64,000 nucleotides of DNA from Anaerolineales bacterium (GTDB taxonomy: Bacteria > Chloroflexota > Anaerolineae > Anaerolineales > Villigracilaceae). The DNA is taken from positions 62,001-126,000 of the forward strand of contig JACKAW010000002.1 in NCBI GenBank assembly GCA_020634885.1. The letters are read 5' to 3'. The translations under genes and the position numbers were made by a program. The first letter of the stretch is position 1. Every line of letters begins with the position of its first letter. Shown one piece after another: positions 42,109 through 50,593 of the stretch. The notes beneath the pieces were generated by a model. The model was not told the DNA's origin. It was given only the letters and a program-made list of their open reading frames with translations, and ran no database searches.

Positions 42109-43491
42109 ATGAAAGTTTTACGTACGTTCGCTTTCTTGCTCGTAGCCTTGTCCCTCGTTTTGGCTGCCTGCGCCCCCGCTGCGACGGAAGCTCCCGCCGA
42201 AGCCACTGAAGCCCCTGCAACCGAAGAAGTTGCAACCGAGGCTCCTGCCGCAACGGAAGAACCTGCCGCTGGCTTGACTTGCGCCGAACCTGTGAAGGTC
42301 GGTCTCATCACTGATGCTTCCGGCGCGCTTGCCATTTACGGCGCTCACATTTTGCGCTCCTTCATGCTCGGCATGGAATATGCCACTGGCGCCGCTGGTT
42401 CTGCAGGTGAGAAGTTCGACTTCACCCAGACTCAGGAAAACACCTTCATGATCGATGATTGCGAAATTCAGGTCTTCGTTCGTGATGATGGCAGCAATGC
42501 GGAGAACACCGCCACTGTTGCGCGTGAATTGATCGACGTTGAAGGCGTGAATATCCTCGTGGGTACCGTGTCTTCTGGCGCAACTGCCACCTTGCAGGGT
42601 ATCGCTCTTGAAAGCGGAATTCCGCTCATTGTGGCTCCCGCCGCGGCGAACGACATCACCGGTGTGAACTTCAACGAATACACCTTCCGCACCAGCCGCA
42701 ACAACTATCAAGATGCAATGAACGAATGTATCGCGTTGACCCAGCAGTACAAGACCTTCGTCCAGATCGCGCCTGATTATGCGTTTGGACAAGGCTCCGC
42801 CGCTGCCTTCCGCGATGCCTGCTCCCTCGAAGGAGCCGAATTCATCGCTGACGATATCTTCGCCCCGCTCGACACCACTGACTTCACCCCGTACATGGAA
42901 CAGATCGCCAACTCCGGCGCAGAAGCCTACATCGTGACCTGGGCTGGTTCCGGCTTCGTCTCTTTGGTGCAGGCTGCCAAAGATCAGGGCGTGACCGAAT
43001 CAATGGCTCTCGGCGCAACCTTCATTGATAACGTGCTTATGCCGACCTTCTTTGCGAATGCAGTTGGCACCACGGCTGGCATTCTGTATCACTACAGCGC
43101 CCCACAGAATGACATCAATGCCTGGCTGGTGGAAAACACCAAGGCTCGCTATGGCGTGAACCCCGACCTGTTCGATGCCGATGGCATGAATGCCGCCATC
43201 TTCGCTGTGGAAGCCATCAAGGCGACCAATGGTGATGTGAGTGGTGAAGCGCTCAAGACTGCCATGGAAGGCATGGAATTCGAAGGACCCAAGGGCACCA
43301 TCTACATCCGCCCTGAAGATCATGTTGCCATTCAGGATATGTACATCCTCAAGCTCGTCAACGTGACCGACCCCGAAGCCGCCTTCTACGAATACGTAGA
43401 TACCTCCCGCCCCGAACCTCCTTGCTTGCTCCCCGAAGCTCTGAAAGATCGCTGCGGTGGTCTGCCCTACGGCAACCTGAGCGGACAGTAA
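42109..43491 (+). CDS. Liv-type ABC transporter substrate-binding lipoprotein
   Basis: Periplasmic-binding-protein of the leucine/branched-chain (type I, Peripla_BP_6) family, 460 residues. The lipoprotein signal peptide ends with the lipobox LAAC, and an Ala/Glu/Pro/Thr linker (residues 22-60) follows. The mature part has VKVGLITDASGALAIYGAHILRSFMLGMEYA and AFGQGSAAAFRDAC, both family-typical. Such proteins bind branched-chain amino acids, but many bind aromatic or aliphatic acids; linkage to acyl-CoA ligases here favours a carboxylic acid. First gene of a complete five-gene importer. RBS AAAGGAG. Confidence 0.92.
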   Translation: MKVLRTFAFLLVALSLVLAACAPAATEAPAEATEAPATEEVATEAPAATEEPAAGLTCAEPVKVGLITDASGALAIYGAHILRSFMLGMEYATGAAGSAGEKFDFTQTQENTFMIDDCEIQVFVRDDGSNAENTATVARELIDVEGVNILVGTVSSGATATLQGIALESGIPLIVAPAAANDITGVNFNEYTFRTSRNNYQDAMNECIALTQQYKTFVQIAPDYAFGQGSAAAFRDACSLEGAEFIADDIFAPLDTTDFTPYMEQIANSGAEAYIVTWAGSGFVSLVQAAKDQGVTESMALGATFIDNVLMPTFFANAVGTTAGILYHYSAPQNDINAWLVENTKARYGVNPDLFDADGMNAAIFAVEAIKATNGDVSGEALKTAMEGMEFEGPKGTIYIRPEDHVAIQDMYILKLVNVTDPEAAFYEYVDTSRPEPPCLLPEALKDRCGGLPYGNLSGQ

Positions 43492-43504
43492 TTCCGTACT
43501 ACAA

Positions 43505-43540
43505 TGAGTGACTGGGATTCGCGAGAGTTCTAGTCACTCA
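43505..43540 (+). terminator. attenuator hairpin after the Liv binding-protein gene
   Basis: TGAGTGACT (43505-43513) pairs with AGTCACTCA (43532-43540) directly after the binding-protein stop codon, followed by ATTTCG. Likely a partial terminator between the abundant binding protein and the membrane components. Confidence 0.6.
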
Positions 43541-43559
43541 ATTTCGACCAAGGACGACA

Positions 43560-43610
43560 GACCATGGACGATGGATCTTAAATCATCGTCCATGGTTCAT
43601 CGTCAATCGT
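43560..43610. repeat. ATGGACG-type heptad element with inverted arms
   Basis: Left arm GACCATGGACGATGGAT (43560-43576), right arm 43584-43610 starting ATCGTCCATGGTTC and ending CATCGTCAATCGTC. Words CCATGGA/CGATGGA repeat at a 7-nt period. Lies between the binding-protein and LivG-type genes. Confidence 0.7.
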
Positions 43611-43626
43611 CTAACTGGAAGGCTTT

Positions 43627-44397
43627 ATGGAAACCGAGATCATTTTCGAAACCCAAAACCTGACCAAGCAATTTGGTGCGCTCGTCGCTGTGGACGGGGT
43701 GAGCATTAAAGTCCGCAAGAACTCATTACATGCCATTATTGGTCCCAACGGGGCTGGCAAGACTACATTTTTTAATTTGCTTAGCGGCAACATCGAACCC
43801 ACCAGCGGCAAGGTCATCTTCAAAGGACGGGACATTACGCATCAGCCCGTTCATAAAACGATTCATTACGGCATCGGGCGTTCCTTCCAGATCACGAACA
43901 TCTTTCCCAATCTCACTGTCTTTGAAAATATCCGCCTCGCCGCCCAAGCCATGGGACGCGATAACTTCAAGTTTTGGCAAGCGGCATCACATTTTAAGTC
44001 TTATGAAGCGCGGACGGTGGACGTCATCGAAAAAGTTGGCTTGAAAGACCGCGTCCACACATTGGCGAAGACTCTTCCGCATGGCGACCAGCGCAAGCTG
44101 GAACTTGGCATGATCCTCGCACCAGACCCCGAAGTCTTGTTGTTGGATGAACCCACCGCAGGCATGGCTTCGGAACAAGTCCCTGAATTGATCGAACTGA
44201 TTCAAGGCATCCAAAAAGCGGGCAACAAGACCGTCATGCTGGTGGAGCACAATATGAACGTGGTCATGAGCGTCTCCGATCAGATCACGGTCATGCACCA
44301 GGGCAAAGTCCTTGCCGAAGGCACTCCCTCCGAGATCGCCGCAAATAAAGAAGTGCAAACAGCCTACCTTGGCGGACTTTACGAACTTAATGTGTAA
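43627..44397 (+). CDS. Liv-type ABC transporter ATP-binding protein (LivG-like)
   Basis: ATPase of 256 residues with Walker A GPNGAGKTT (about 37-45), the LivG-specific GIGRSFQITNIFPNLTVFENI stretch, a signature replaced by LPHGDQRKLELG (normal for LivG), Walker B VLLLDEPTAGM and the switch His in VEHNM. It energises the Liv-type importer with LivF, encoded 79 nt downstream after another heptad element. Confidence 0.94.
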   Translation: METEIIFETQNLTKQFGALVAVDGVSIKVRKNSLHAIIGPNGAGKTTFFNLLSGNIEPTSGKVIFKGRDITHQPVHKTIHYGIGRSFQITNIFPNLTVFENIRLAAQAMGRDNFKFWQAASHFKSYEARTVDVIEKVGLKDRVHTLAKTLPHGDQRKLELGMILAPDPEVLLLDEPTAGMASEQVPELIELIQGIQKAGNKTVMLVEHNMNVVMSVSDQITVMHQGKVLAEGTPSEIAANKEVQTAYLGGLYELNV

Positions 44398-44400
44398 CTC

Positions 44401-44466
44401 AGTGGATAGTGGGAAGTGGATAGTGTGTAGAAAACTACCCACTTCCCACTGTCCACTTCACACTAT
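44401..44466. repeat. AGTG/CACT heptad element with inverted arms
   Basis: Left arm 44401-44430: AGTGGAT, AGTGGGA, AGTGGAT, AGTGTGT, AG; loop AAAA; right arm from 44434: CTACC, CACTTCC, CACTGTC, CACTTCA, CACTATT. Lies between the two ATPase genes, just before the second gene's ribosome-binding region (TTGAGGTC). Confidence 0.85.
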
Positions 44467-44476
44467 TTGAGGTCAA

Positions 44477-45181
44477 ATGGAAAACATCCTCGAAGTACAG
44501 AACATCCACACCTTTATCGGGCAATATCACATCTTGCAGGGTGTGAATGTGCGCGTGCCAAAAGGTTCCATTGTTGCGTTATTAGGACGCAACGGCGCAG
44601 GCAAGACCACCACGCTCAAATCCATTTTGGGGCTCACCCCGCCGCGCGAAGGCAAGGTCATCTTTAATGGGCAGGAAGTGAACGGCTTGCGTTCTTTTGA
44701 TATTGCCAGCATGGGCATTGGCTTTGTCCCCGAGCATCGCGCCATCTTTCGTGACCTAAGTGTGGAAGAGAATCTCAAGATCGCTGAACGCAAAAAAGGC
44801 GATTATCTTCGCAAAAAAGATTTCATCTTCACACTCTTTCCCGACCTCCAGCGTTTGATCGCCTTGCCGGGTACGAGTCTCTCCGGCGGGCAGCAACAGA
44901 TGCTTGCCATCGCCCGCGCGCTCGTGCCGGATAATCAACTTCTGCTCATTGACGAACCCAGCGAAGGTCTTGCGCCGGTCATTATCGAATCGATGATGAC
45001 TGCCATCCGCGAACTTGCCAAAGAGTCAACCGTCATTCTCGTGGAGCAAAATTTTCTTGTGGCGAGTCAACTGGCAGAATACTATGTCATCATCGAAGAA
45101 GGGCGCTCGGTGCAGGATGGAAAAATGAAAGACCTCGCCGCCGATAAAGCCGCCATTCATCGTTTTCTGGGAGCCGCATAA
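44477..45181 (+). CDS. Liv-type ABC transporter ATP-binding protein (LivF-like)
   Basis: ATPase of 234 residues, the standard LivF length. Walker A GRNGAGKTT, the LivF-typical GFVPEHRAIFRDLSVEENL segment, signature LSGGQQQML and Walker B LLLIDEPSEGLAPVI are intact. One nt separates its stop from the start of the first permease gene, so translation is coupled. Confidence 0.95.
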   Translation: MENILEVQNIHTFIGQYHILQGVNVRVPKGSIVALLGRNGAGKTTTLKSILGLTPPREGKVIFNGQEVNGLRSFDIASMGIGFVPEHRAIFRDLSVEENLKIAERKKGDYLRKKDFIFTLFPDLQRLIALPGTSLSGGQQQMLAIARALVPDNQLLLIDEPSEGLAPVIIESMMTAIRELAKESTVILVEQNFLVASQLAEYYVIIEEGRSVQDGKMKDLAADKAAIHRFLGAA

Positions 45182-45182
45182 C

Positions 45183-46727
45183 ATGAACTCCTTCCTTCGT
45201 AAAAATATGGTCATGCTCGTGGCTGTGTTCATCATGGCAGCCTTCCTCACTGCCGCCGCGCAAGGCATGGAAAAACAAGACTTCGTCATCACGCTTTTGC
45301 GTGGTCTCGCTGTTGGTTCGATCACCTTCCTCGTCGCTTCGGGTTTCTCGCTTATCTTCGGTCTGCTCGACGTGCTCAACCTTGCACACGGCACGCTCTT
45401 CATGATCGGCGCTTACCTCGGCTGGACGGTTGTCGTCCGCCCGGATACGTTTGTGGATCTGCTGACTCCGCTGGCGTTGATCATTTCGGGGTTTGCACTT
45501 GGGGATGTGTACCCGCTTCTCGCTAGCCGAATCAGGCTCGGCTTAAGTATGAGGCGTTTTCTTCCCTGGGGCTTGATCCTCGTCTCGATTCTCCTCTTAG
45601 GCTTTATCCTACCTCGTTATCCCATCGCCATCTGGGACGTGGAGAATTACGCTCAAAGCCCCGTCACCTTTGCCTTCATGGCGGACTCAGGCGCGCGCCT
45701 GCCTGTGCAGCCCGCGGCATTCACTGAAATTTCCATGCCGCTTGCTGTGATTGGTTTGCTGCTTGCCAGCATCCTCGGCGCGTTTGGCATTTCGTTGTTT
45801 GATAACACTCCGCGCACTGTGCGTTTGAGTTGGAAGAATTTTGTCAGTATTGCAGTGGCGTTGGTGGTTGCTTTGGTTGGCTTGATCTTCAATGACCAAC
45901 TGAGCGCATACTTGTACAGTTTGAATTCCAATTGGCTATTCTTCATTGCAGTCTTAGTTGCCACCCTAAGCGGAGTTGCTCTCGGTGGACTGATGGAAGC
46001 CACGCTTATTCGTCCGCTGTACAGCCGCCCGATCTATCAGTTGATGCTCACGTTGGGCATGAGCGCCATTGGTATTGAAATGGTACGCGCCATTTGGGGA
46101 CGCCCTGAATTTGTAATGCCGAAACCTGCTTTCTTTAATGGAAGCGGTGAAGCCTGCCCTGCCACAAACTTTGCCGATTGGTGGGCAAATCACTGTTCAA
46201 CTATTTTGATCTTCGATGGGCGCGTACGTGTGTATAACGAAATTTTTATTCCACTCGTTGGGCTGGTTGTGCTGATCTCGATCTGGATTCTTTTGCAGCG
46301 TACCCGCCTCGGCATGATCATCCGCGCCGGTGTGCAAGATAGCCAAATGGTGGAAGCGCTCGGCATTAACGTCCGCCGTGTGTTTACGATGGTCTTTGCA
46401 CTCGGCGTAGGGCTGGCGGCGTTGGGTGGTGTGCTGGGTGCGCCATCTACTGGTTTATCGAACGTGATGGGGGAGAGTCTCCTGCTCAATGCGCTTATTG
46501 CTCTCGCCATTGGCGGGCTGACCAGTTACCCCGGCGCGGCGCTCGGTTCTGTTATCGTCGGCATGATCCAGCAATTCATCATCAAATATGGGCAGATCGG
46601 TATCGCCATTCCGTTCACCGATATTATCTTCAAACCAACTCCGCCGCTCGTCCCTGCTTCGACGGTGATGTTAATGGTGATCGTTTTGCTCATCCTACCA
46701 AACGGCTTGCTCGGTAAAAAGGAATAA
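45183..46727 (+). CDS. Liv-type ABC permease (LivH-like) with large internal insert
   Basis: Inner-membrane permease of 514 residues; typical LivH proteins have about 290-310. Residues 40-85 (SITFLVASGFSLIFGLLDVLNLAHGTLFMIGAYLGW) and 257-510 (GVALGGLMEATLIRPLY, RAGVQDSQMVEALGINVRRVF, ALAIGGLTSYPGAALGSVIVGM) align with LivH. In between lies an extra segment of about 160 residues (90-250) with two or three additional hydrophobic helices. A further short loop (about 310-345) contains two cysteines (EACPATNF, NHCST). Function of the inserts unknown. Starts 1 nt after LivF; no frameshift is seen. Confidence 0.9.
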   Translation: MNSFLRKNMVMLVAVFIMAAFLTAAAQGMEKQDFVITLLRGLAVGSITFLVASGFSLIFGLLDVLNLAHGTLFMIGAYLGWTVVVRPDTFVDLLTPLALIISGFALGDVYPLLASRIRLGLSMRRFLPWGLILVSILLLGFILPRYPIAIWDVENYAQSPVTFAFMADSGARLPVQPAAFTEISMPLAVIGLLLASILGAFGISLFDNTPRTVRLSWKNFVSIAVALVVALVGLIFNDQLSAYLYSLNSNWLFFIAVLVATLSGVALGGLMEATLIRPLYSRPIYQLMLTLGMSAIGIEMVRAIWGRPEFVMPKPAFFNGSGEACPATNFADWWANHCSTILIFDGRVRVYNEIFIPLVGLVVLISIWILLQRTRLGMIIRAGVQDSQMVEALGINVRRVFTMVFALGVGLAALGGVLGAPSTGLSNVMGESLLLNALIALAIGGLTSYPGAALGSVIVGMIQQFIIKYGQIGIAIPFTDIIFKPTPPLVPASTVMLMVIVLLILPNGLLGKKE

Positions 46728-46734
46728 ACGAGCC

Positions 46735-47769
46735 ATGAAAACATTTTTCAATTCCAATCGCGGCGCGTTTATCACTCTGCTTGTCCTGATCCTTTTGCCA
46801 TTTCTCGTCGGCTTGTTCGATGGTGCTTCACCTGCCACGGTCTTCATCAATGGTAGCGGGCAATCCAAGTTCATTCAAGGTCTCGCCATTGAGATATTCA
46901 TCCTTGCCATTTACGCCATCAGCTTTGACTTGATCTTTGGCATTACGGGTATGTTGTCTTTCGGTCATTCGCTATTTTATGGTGTGGGCGCATACACAAC
47001 GGGCATTGCCATCAAGAGCTTCGGTTTGCCGCTTCTGCCTACTTTTGGGTTGGTACTTGCTGCTGCTGTCGTACAGGCGATTCTCTTTGCATTAGTGTTG
47101 CCGCGCGTGAAGGGTATTACCTTTGCATTAGTCACCTTAGGGCTTGGCTCGGTCTTTCATATCTTAGTCATGTCTAGCGAGTTTGGTCCCTATACAGGCG
47201 CGGACGTTGGTCTGCAAGGTGTTATCGTCCCTGCGTTCATCAGCCCGGCAAATGAACGCTTGCGCTTCTATTTCATCATGTTGGCGGTGATGGTGTTGGT
47301 GTATCTGGTTTATCAACGCTTTGTCACATCCCCAACTGGGCGAGTCTGCGTTGCCATCCGTGAGAACGAAGGACGCGCTCGTATGTTGGGATATAACACC
47401 TTCTATTTCAAATTTGTTGCCCTGTTGCTTTCCTCCTTTACAGCAGCGCTGGCGGGATTCTTCCATACCTTATATCAGCCCATTGTCAGCCCGAATGTGG
47501 CGGGCATGGGCTTCACCGTCACTGCATTGCTGATCGTGTTGATCGGCGGCGTAGGTACGCTCAACGGCGCGTTTGTTGGTGCGCTGGTCTACCGTCTGCT
47601 CGATTACGGACTACGACGTTATATTGGCGAAAGCGCCAGTTTCATCAACGGCGCGATCTATGTGCTATTCGTGTTGTTCATTCCGTATGGCATTGTGGGC
47701 ACGTGGCGGTTGAAGTCTTTGCAGATCAAACAGGGCTGGGATCGATTGCTGGAGATGTTTGGTCGATAA
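46735..47769 (+). CDS. Liv-type ABC permease (LivM-like)
   Basis: Inner-membrane permease of 344 residues. The LivM pattern is clear: LAIYAISFDLIFGITGMLSFGHSLFYGVGAYTTGIA, then SPTGRVCVAIRENEGRARMLGYNTFYFKFVALLLSSFTAALAGFFHTLY (EAA-like loop), then IVLIGGVGTLNGAFVGALVY. The last Liv gene and the end of the acyl-CoA region transcript; the terminator at 47776 follows directly. Confidence 0.94.
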   Translation: MKTFFNSNRGAFITLLVLILLPFLVGLFDGASPATVFINGSGQSKFIQGLAIEIFILAIYAISFDLIFGITGMLSFGHSLFYGVGAYTTGIAIKSFGLPLLPTFGLVLAAAVVQAILFALVLPRVKGITFALVTLGLGSVFHILVMSSEFGPYTGADVGLQGVIVPAFISPANERLRFYFIMLAVMVLVYLVYQRFVTSPTGRVCVAIRENEGRARMLGYNTFYFKFVALLLSSFTAALAGFFHTLYQPIVSPNVAGMGFTVTALLIVLIGGVGTLNGAFVGALVYRLLDYGLRRYIGESASFINGAIYVLFVLFIPYGIVGTWRLKSLQIKQGWDRLLEMFGR

Positions 47770-47775
47770 ACAATA

Positions 47776-47811
47776 ATAAAAAGCCTTGAGAAAATCTCAG
47801 GGCTTTTTATT
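47776..47811 (+). terminator. rho-independent terminator after the Liv operon
   Basis: AAAAAGCCTTGAG pairs with CTCAGGGCTTTTT (one G-T pair) around AAAAT; U-rich tail. It ends the plus-strand acyl-CoA/Liv region and also faces the minus-strand SIS gene. Confidence 0.9.
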
Positions 47812-47865
47812 AATACCTCAGATATTTACCCCACCACATTGTGCTGTGCATCAATTGGTAAGTCG

Positions 47866-47940
47866 GTGCTGTTGAATATCTCTTGCGGTTTGAACGCTTT
47901 TGCGAATCGATTCGCTGGATGCGCCGAGCTTTTCGTATTT
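47866..47940 (-). pseudogene. short remnant of comM/yifB (Mg-chelatase-like)
   Basis: On the minus strand the sequence reads YEKLGASSESIRKSVQTARDIQQHRL, which matches the ComM/YifB segment following the IHIEV..YEKL motif. It is a fragment of about 26 codons without start or flanking ComM sequence. The same segment is present in the longer remnant at 57755-58182, and nucleotide identity over about 70 nt is high by eye, so the two are copies of one another or of one source gene. Confidence 0.7.
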
Positions 47941-47957
47941 ATATGTGAATTTAAAAT

Positions 47958-48995
47958 TTACCTGGTCTCTGTCACCTTGCGAATACTGCGCGGATGCTCC
48001 GTGTCGTACCCTTTTGCCAATGTCAAATGATAGGCAAACAACTGCGCAGGCAAAATACTGACAATGGGCGAAAGCCATTCGGGCATGGCAGCGGGAATTT
48101 TCAATGGTACTTGTGCAAGCGACAACGCTCGCTTGTCATTTGAGATCACAACAAGTTCCGCCGCAATATCCGAGCGCAGGCGTTTGAGCATTCCCAGCAT
48201 TGAATCAAGAACCTTGCCCTTGGCTGCCACCGCAAAGACCGGGTAACCGCTCTCCACCATGGCAATGGGACCATGCGCAAAGTCCGCCGAAGAATACGGC
48301 TCGGCGATGATGTAAGTTAGCTCTTTCATCTTCAACGCCCATTCAAAAGCCGTCGCATAATTAAAGCCGCGCCCCAGCACAACCGTCTGGTCAATGTAAC
48401 GATAACGCTGCGCGGCTTGAGCAATAAAATCATTTTGCTTCAAGGTCTCTTTCATCCAACCCGAAACTTTGCCCAAATCGCTCCACTGTTTTTTATTGCC
48501 GCTCAATGCCGCCGAAAGCATCGCCACTGACATCAACTCGGTGGTGTAGGTCTTGGTTGCCGCTACGGCTTTTTCACTCCCTGCCTTAATATCCAAAACA
48601 AAATCAGAAGCGTTTGCCAGCGGTGATTTCGCTTCGTTGGTGATCGAAAGCGTCATGCACCCCTGACGTTTCCCTTCTTCCAACACGCTCACAATATCCG
48701 GCGACTTGCCCGATTGCGAAATGCCGATCACCAACGCATTCTTTAACACTGGCGGCTTTTTGTAATACGTAAACAACGAAGGCGTTGCCAACGCCAGCGG
48801 AAGTCCGTTCATGGCGCCGAGTAAATAATTGGCATAACGCCCGGCATTGTCTGAAGTGCCGCGCGCCGCAAGAAAAACATACTCAATATTATTTTTGCGA
48901 ATCTCAGCCGCTATCTTCTCCACATATTTTCGCTGGGAAGATAATAAGCCGTGGATTCTTTCAGGCTGTTCATTGATCTCAGAAAATAATGTCAT
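47958..48995 (-). CDS. SIS-domain sugar isomerase/deaminase (GlmS isomerase-like)
   Basis: Protein of 345 residues made of two SIS domains, equivalent to the isomerase half of GlmS without the glutaminase domain. Segments VFLAARGTSDNAGRYANYLLG, VIGISQSGKSPDIVSVLEEGKRQGC and AEPYSSADFAHGPIAMVESGYPVF (the glutamate/His region in GlmS) are typical of glucosamine-6-phosphate deaminases of the SIS type (GlmD/NagB-II) and of AgaS. Likely reaction: glucosamine-6-phosphate to fructose-6-phosphate plus ammonia, the last step of amino-sugar catabolism. Last gene of the minus-strand operon, 19 nt after the NagZ-type gene. Confidence 0.9.
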   Translation of the reverse strand: MTLFSEINEQPERIHGLLSSQRKYVEKIAAEIRKNNIEYVFLAARGTSDNAGRYANYLLGAMNGLPLALATPSLFTYYKKPPVLKNALVIGISQSGKSPDIVSVLEEGKRQGCMTLSITNEAKSPLANASDFVLDIKAGSEKAVAATKTYTTELMSVAMLSAALSGNKKQWSDLGKVSGWMKETLKQNDFIAQAAQRYRYIDQTVVLGRGFNYATAFEWALKMKELTYIIAEPYSSADFAHGPIAMVESGYPVFAVAAKGKVLDSMLGMLKRLRSDIAAELVVISNDKRALSLAQVPLKIPAAMPEWLSPIVSILPAQLFAYHLTLAKGYDTEHPRSIRKVTETR

Positions 48996-49014
48996 GATGA
49001 TAAAACTCCGCGCT

Positions 49015-50592
49015 TCATTCCAAGCCGGGAATGGATACCGGCAAATGACCTGTCATTACGCTGTGACCGAATACGGCTTTAGCAACCGCCCGCATGGACG
49101 GCTCCAAAATGGAGTAGGTGCATACATAAGTAGATGCCTCTGGAAAAGCCGCCAAATCATACGGCAGGCGCAAGGCAATATTGATGACAGGTTTACCCAA
49201 CTTCAACAACCGCCGGATGAACTCTGCCTGTTTTTCTTCGGCATAGGCGTTGATGCTGCCCATGACGATCACATCATACGCTTGCATCTGTTCTAAAACC
49301 TTCGCAGTCTCATCTGCACTGGGCGCAAACGGAATTTTGAACTCGTCCGTCTGGGCGTGATACGCTCGAATGGATTCGGCAAGTTTGGGCTGAATGTAGG
49401 AGGATGTATCTGCCGGGGTCAGGTCTTGCGGAACAGGGATGATGACGGCGATCCGTTTTTCGGCATCCAGTTTGAGGGGCAGATGGTTCTTCTCGTTCCG
49501 CACCAGCGTGATGGATTTTTCCGCAATTTCATTTGCCACTTGCATGTGTTCGGCACATTGGATCACGCTCAGGTCGGGCGTGGTGGCATGTTCTTGCAGC
49601 CAGTTCTTTAGTTGCAAAATGCGGTCTACTGAATCTTGTAAATTTTCTTGGGAGAGTTGACCGTTTTGTGTACCCCGCACAAGTGACTCAAAAGCCCGTG
49701 CCTGATCCTGTGGGTCGGTGGTCATGAGCAGAATATCGGCACCGGCTTGGGCGGCACGCAAGGCATCTTCACGCAGCAACTCACCCTGACGGATGGCGTG
49801 CATGTCCATTGCATCGGTGATGACCACACCCGTAAAGCCGAGGTCTTGGCGTAAAAGTCCGTGGATGATGTTGGAAGAGAGGGTGGCGGGCGGCGCATCT
49901 TCGCCATCGATGGAGAGAATGCCGAGGTGGGCGGTCATCACCAGTTTGGCATCCGCTTGCAACGCGGAACGAAACGGAGATAACTCCACAGCGTGGAGTC
50001 GCTCACGCGAGTGCGGCACCGTTCCAAGTCCATGATGTGAATCGCTGGCGGTATCTCCATGACCAGGAAAATGCTTCACCGTCGCCGCCACACCTTGAGA
50101 TTGAATCCCCTCGATCATGGCAACCGCCAGTTCCCCAACCAAAGCAGGGTCTTCGCCAAATGAACGCACACCCACGACGGGATTCTTCGGGTTGACGTTG
50201 ACATCGGCGCAGGGCGCGTAGTTGATGTTGATGCCCACCGCTGCCAGTTCACGCCCAAGCACTTCACCGGCTTTTTTGGCAAGTTCAGGCGAACGGGTTG
50301 CGCCGAGCGCCATATTGCCAGGCAGGGGCGTGCCATCGCCGAACGCCATGAGCTGCCCGCCTTCTTGATCGGTGGCGATCAGCAATAACGGCAAACCGAG
50401 TTCGCGTGCGAGGTCTTGAAGCGATTGATTCAGTTTTTTGATCTGGGCGGGGTTGTCCATGTTGAATGGACGAAAGAGTGTGATGCCGCTGGGGTGATAG
50501 TTTTGAAACGCCTGAATGATCTCAGGTGAAAGCGACTCCTTGCCGCGAAAAGCGAAAAGGAGTTTTTGACCAACCAATTGTTCGATATTCAC
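49015..50592 (-). CDS. GH3 beta-N-acetylhexosaminidase (NagZ type)
   Basis: GH3 enzyme of 525 residues of the NagZ branch. The NagZ-specific motif KHFPGHGDTASDSHHGL (173-189) supplies the Asp184-His186 general acid/base dyad instead of a separate sandwich-domain residue, and the nucleophile is Asp260 in ITDAMDM. A C-terminal alpha/beta domain (about 375-525) follows, as in the two-domain NagZ proteins of Bacillus. There is no signal peptide, so it cleaves GlcNAc from imported chitobiose or muropeptide-derived sugars in the cytoplasm. Start ATG lies 1 nt after the permease stop: coupled with the importer. Confidence 0.94.
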   Translation of the reverse strand: MNIEQLVGQKLLFAFRGKESLSPEIIQAFQNYHPSGITLFRPFNMDNPAQIKKLNQSLQDLARELGLPLLLIATDQEGGQLMAFGDGTPLPGNMALGATRSPELAKKAGEVLGRELAAVGININYAPCADVNVNPKNPVVGVRSFGEDPALVGELAVAMIEGIQSQGVAATVKHFPGHGDTASDSHHGLGTVPHSRERLHAVELSPFRSALQADAKLVMTAHLGILSIDGEDAPPATLSSNIIHGLLRQDLGFTGVVITDAMDMHAIRQGELLREDALRAAQAGADILLMTTDPQDQARAFESLVRGTQNGQLSQENLQDSVDRILQLKNWLQEHATTPDLSVIQCAEHMQVANEIAEKSITLVRNEKNHLPLKLDAEKRIAVIIPVPQDLTPADTSSYIQPKLAESIRAYHAQTDEFKIPFAPSADETAKVLEQMQAYDVIVMGSINAYAEEKQAEFIRRLLKLGKPVINIALRLPYDLAAFPEASTYVCTYSILEPSMRAVAKAVFGHSVMTGHLPVSIPGLE

Positions 50593-50593
50593 A

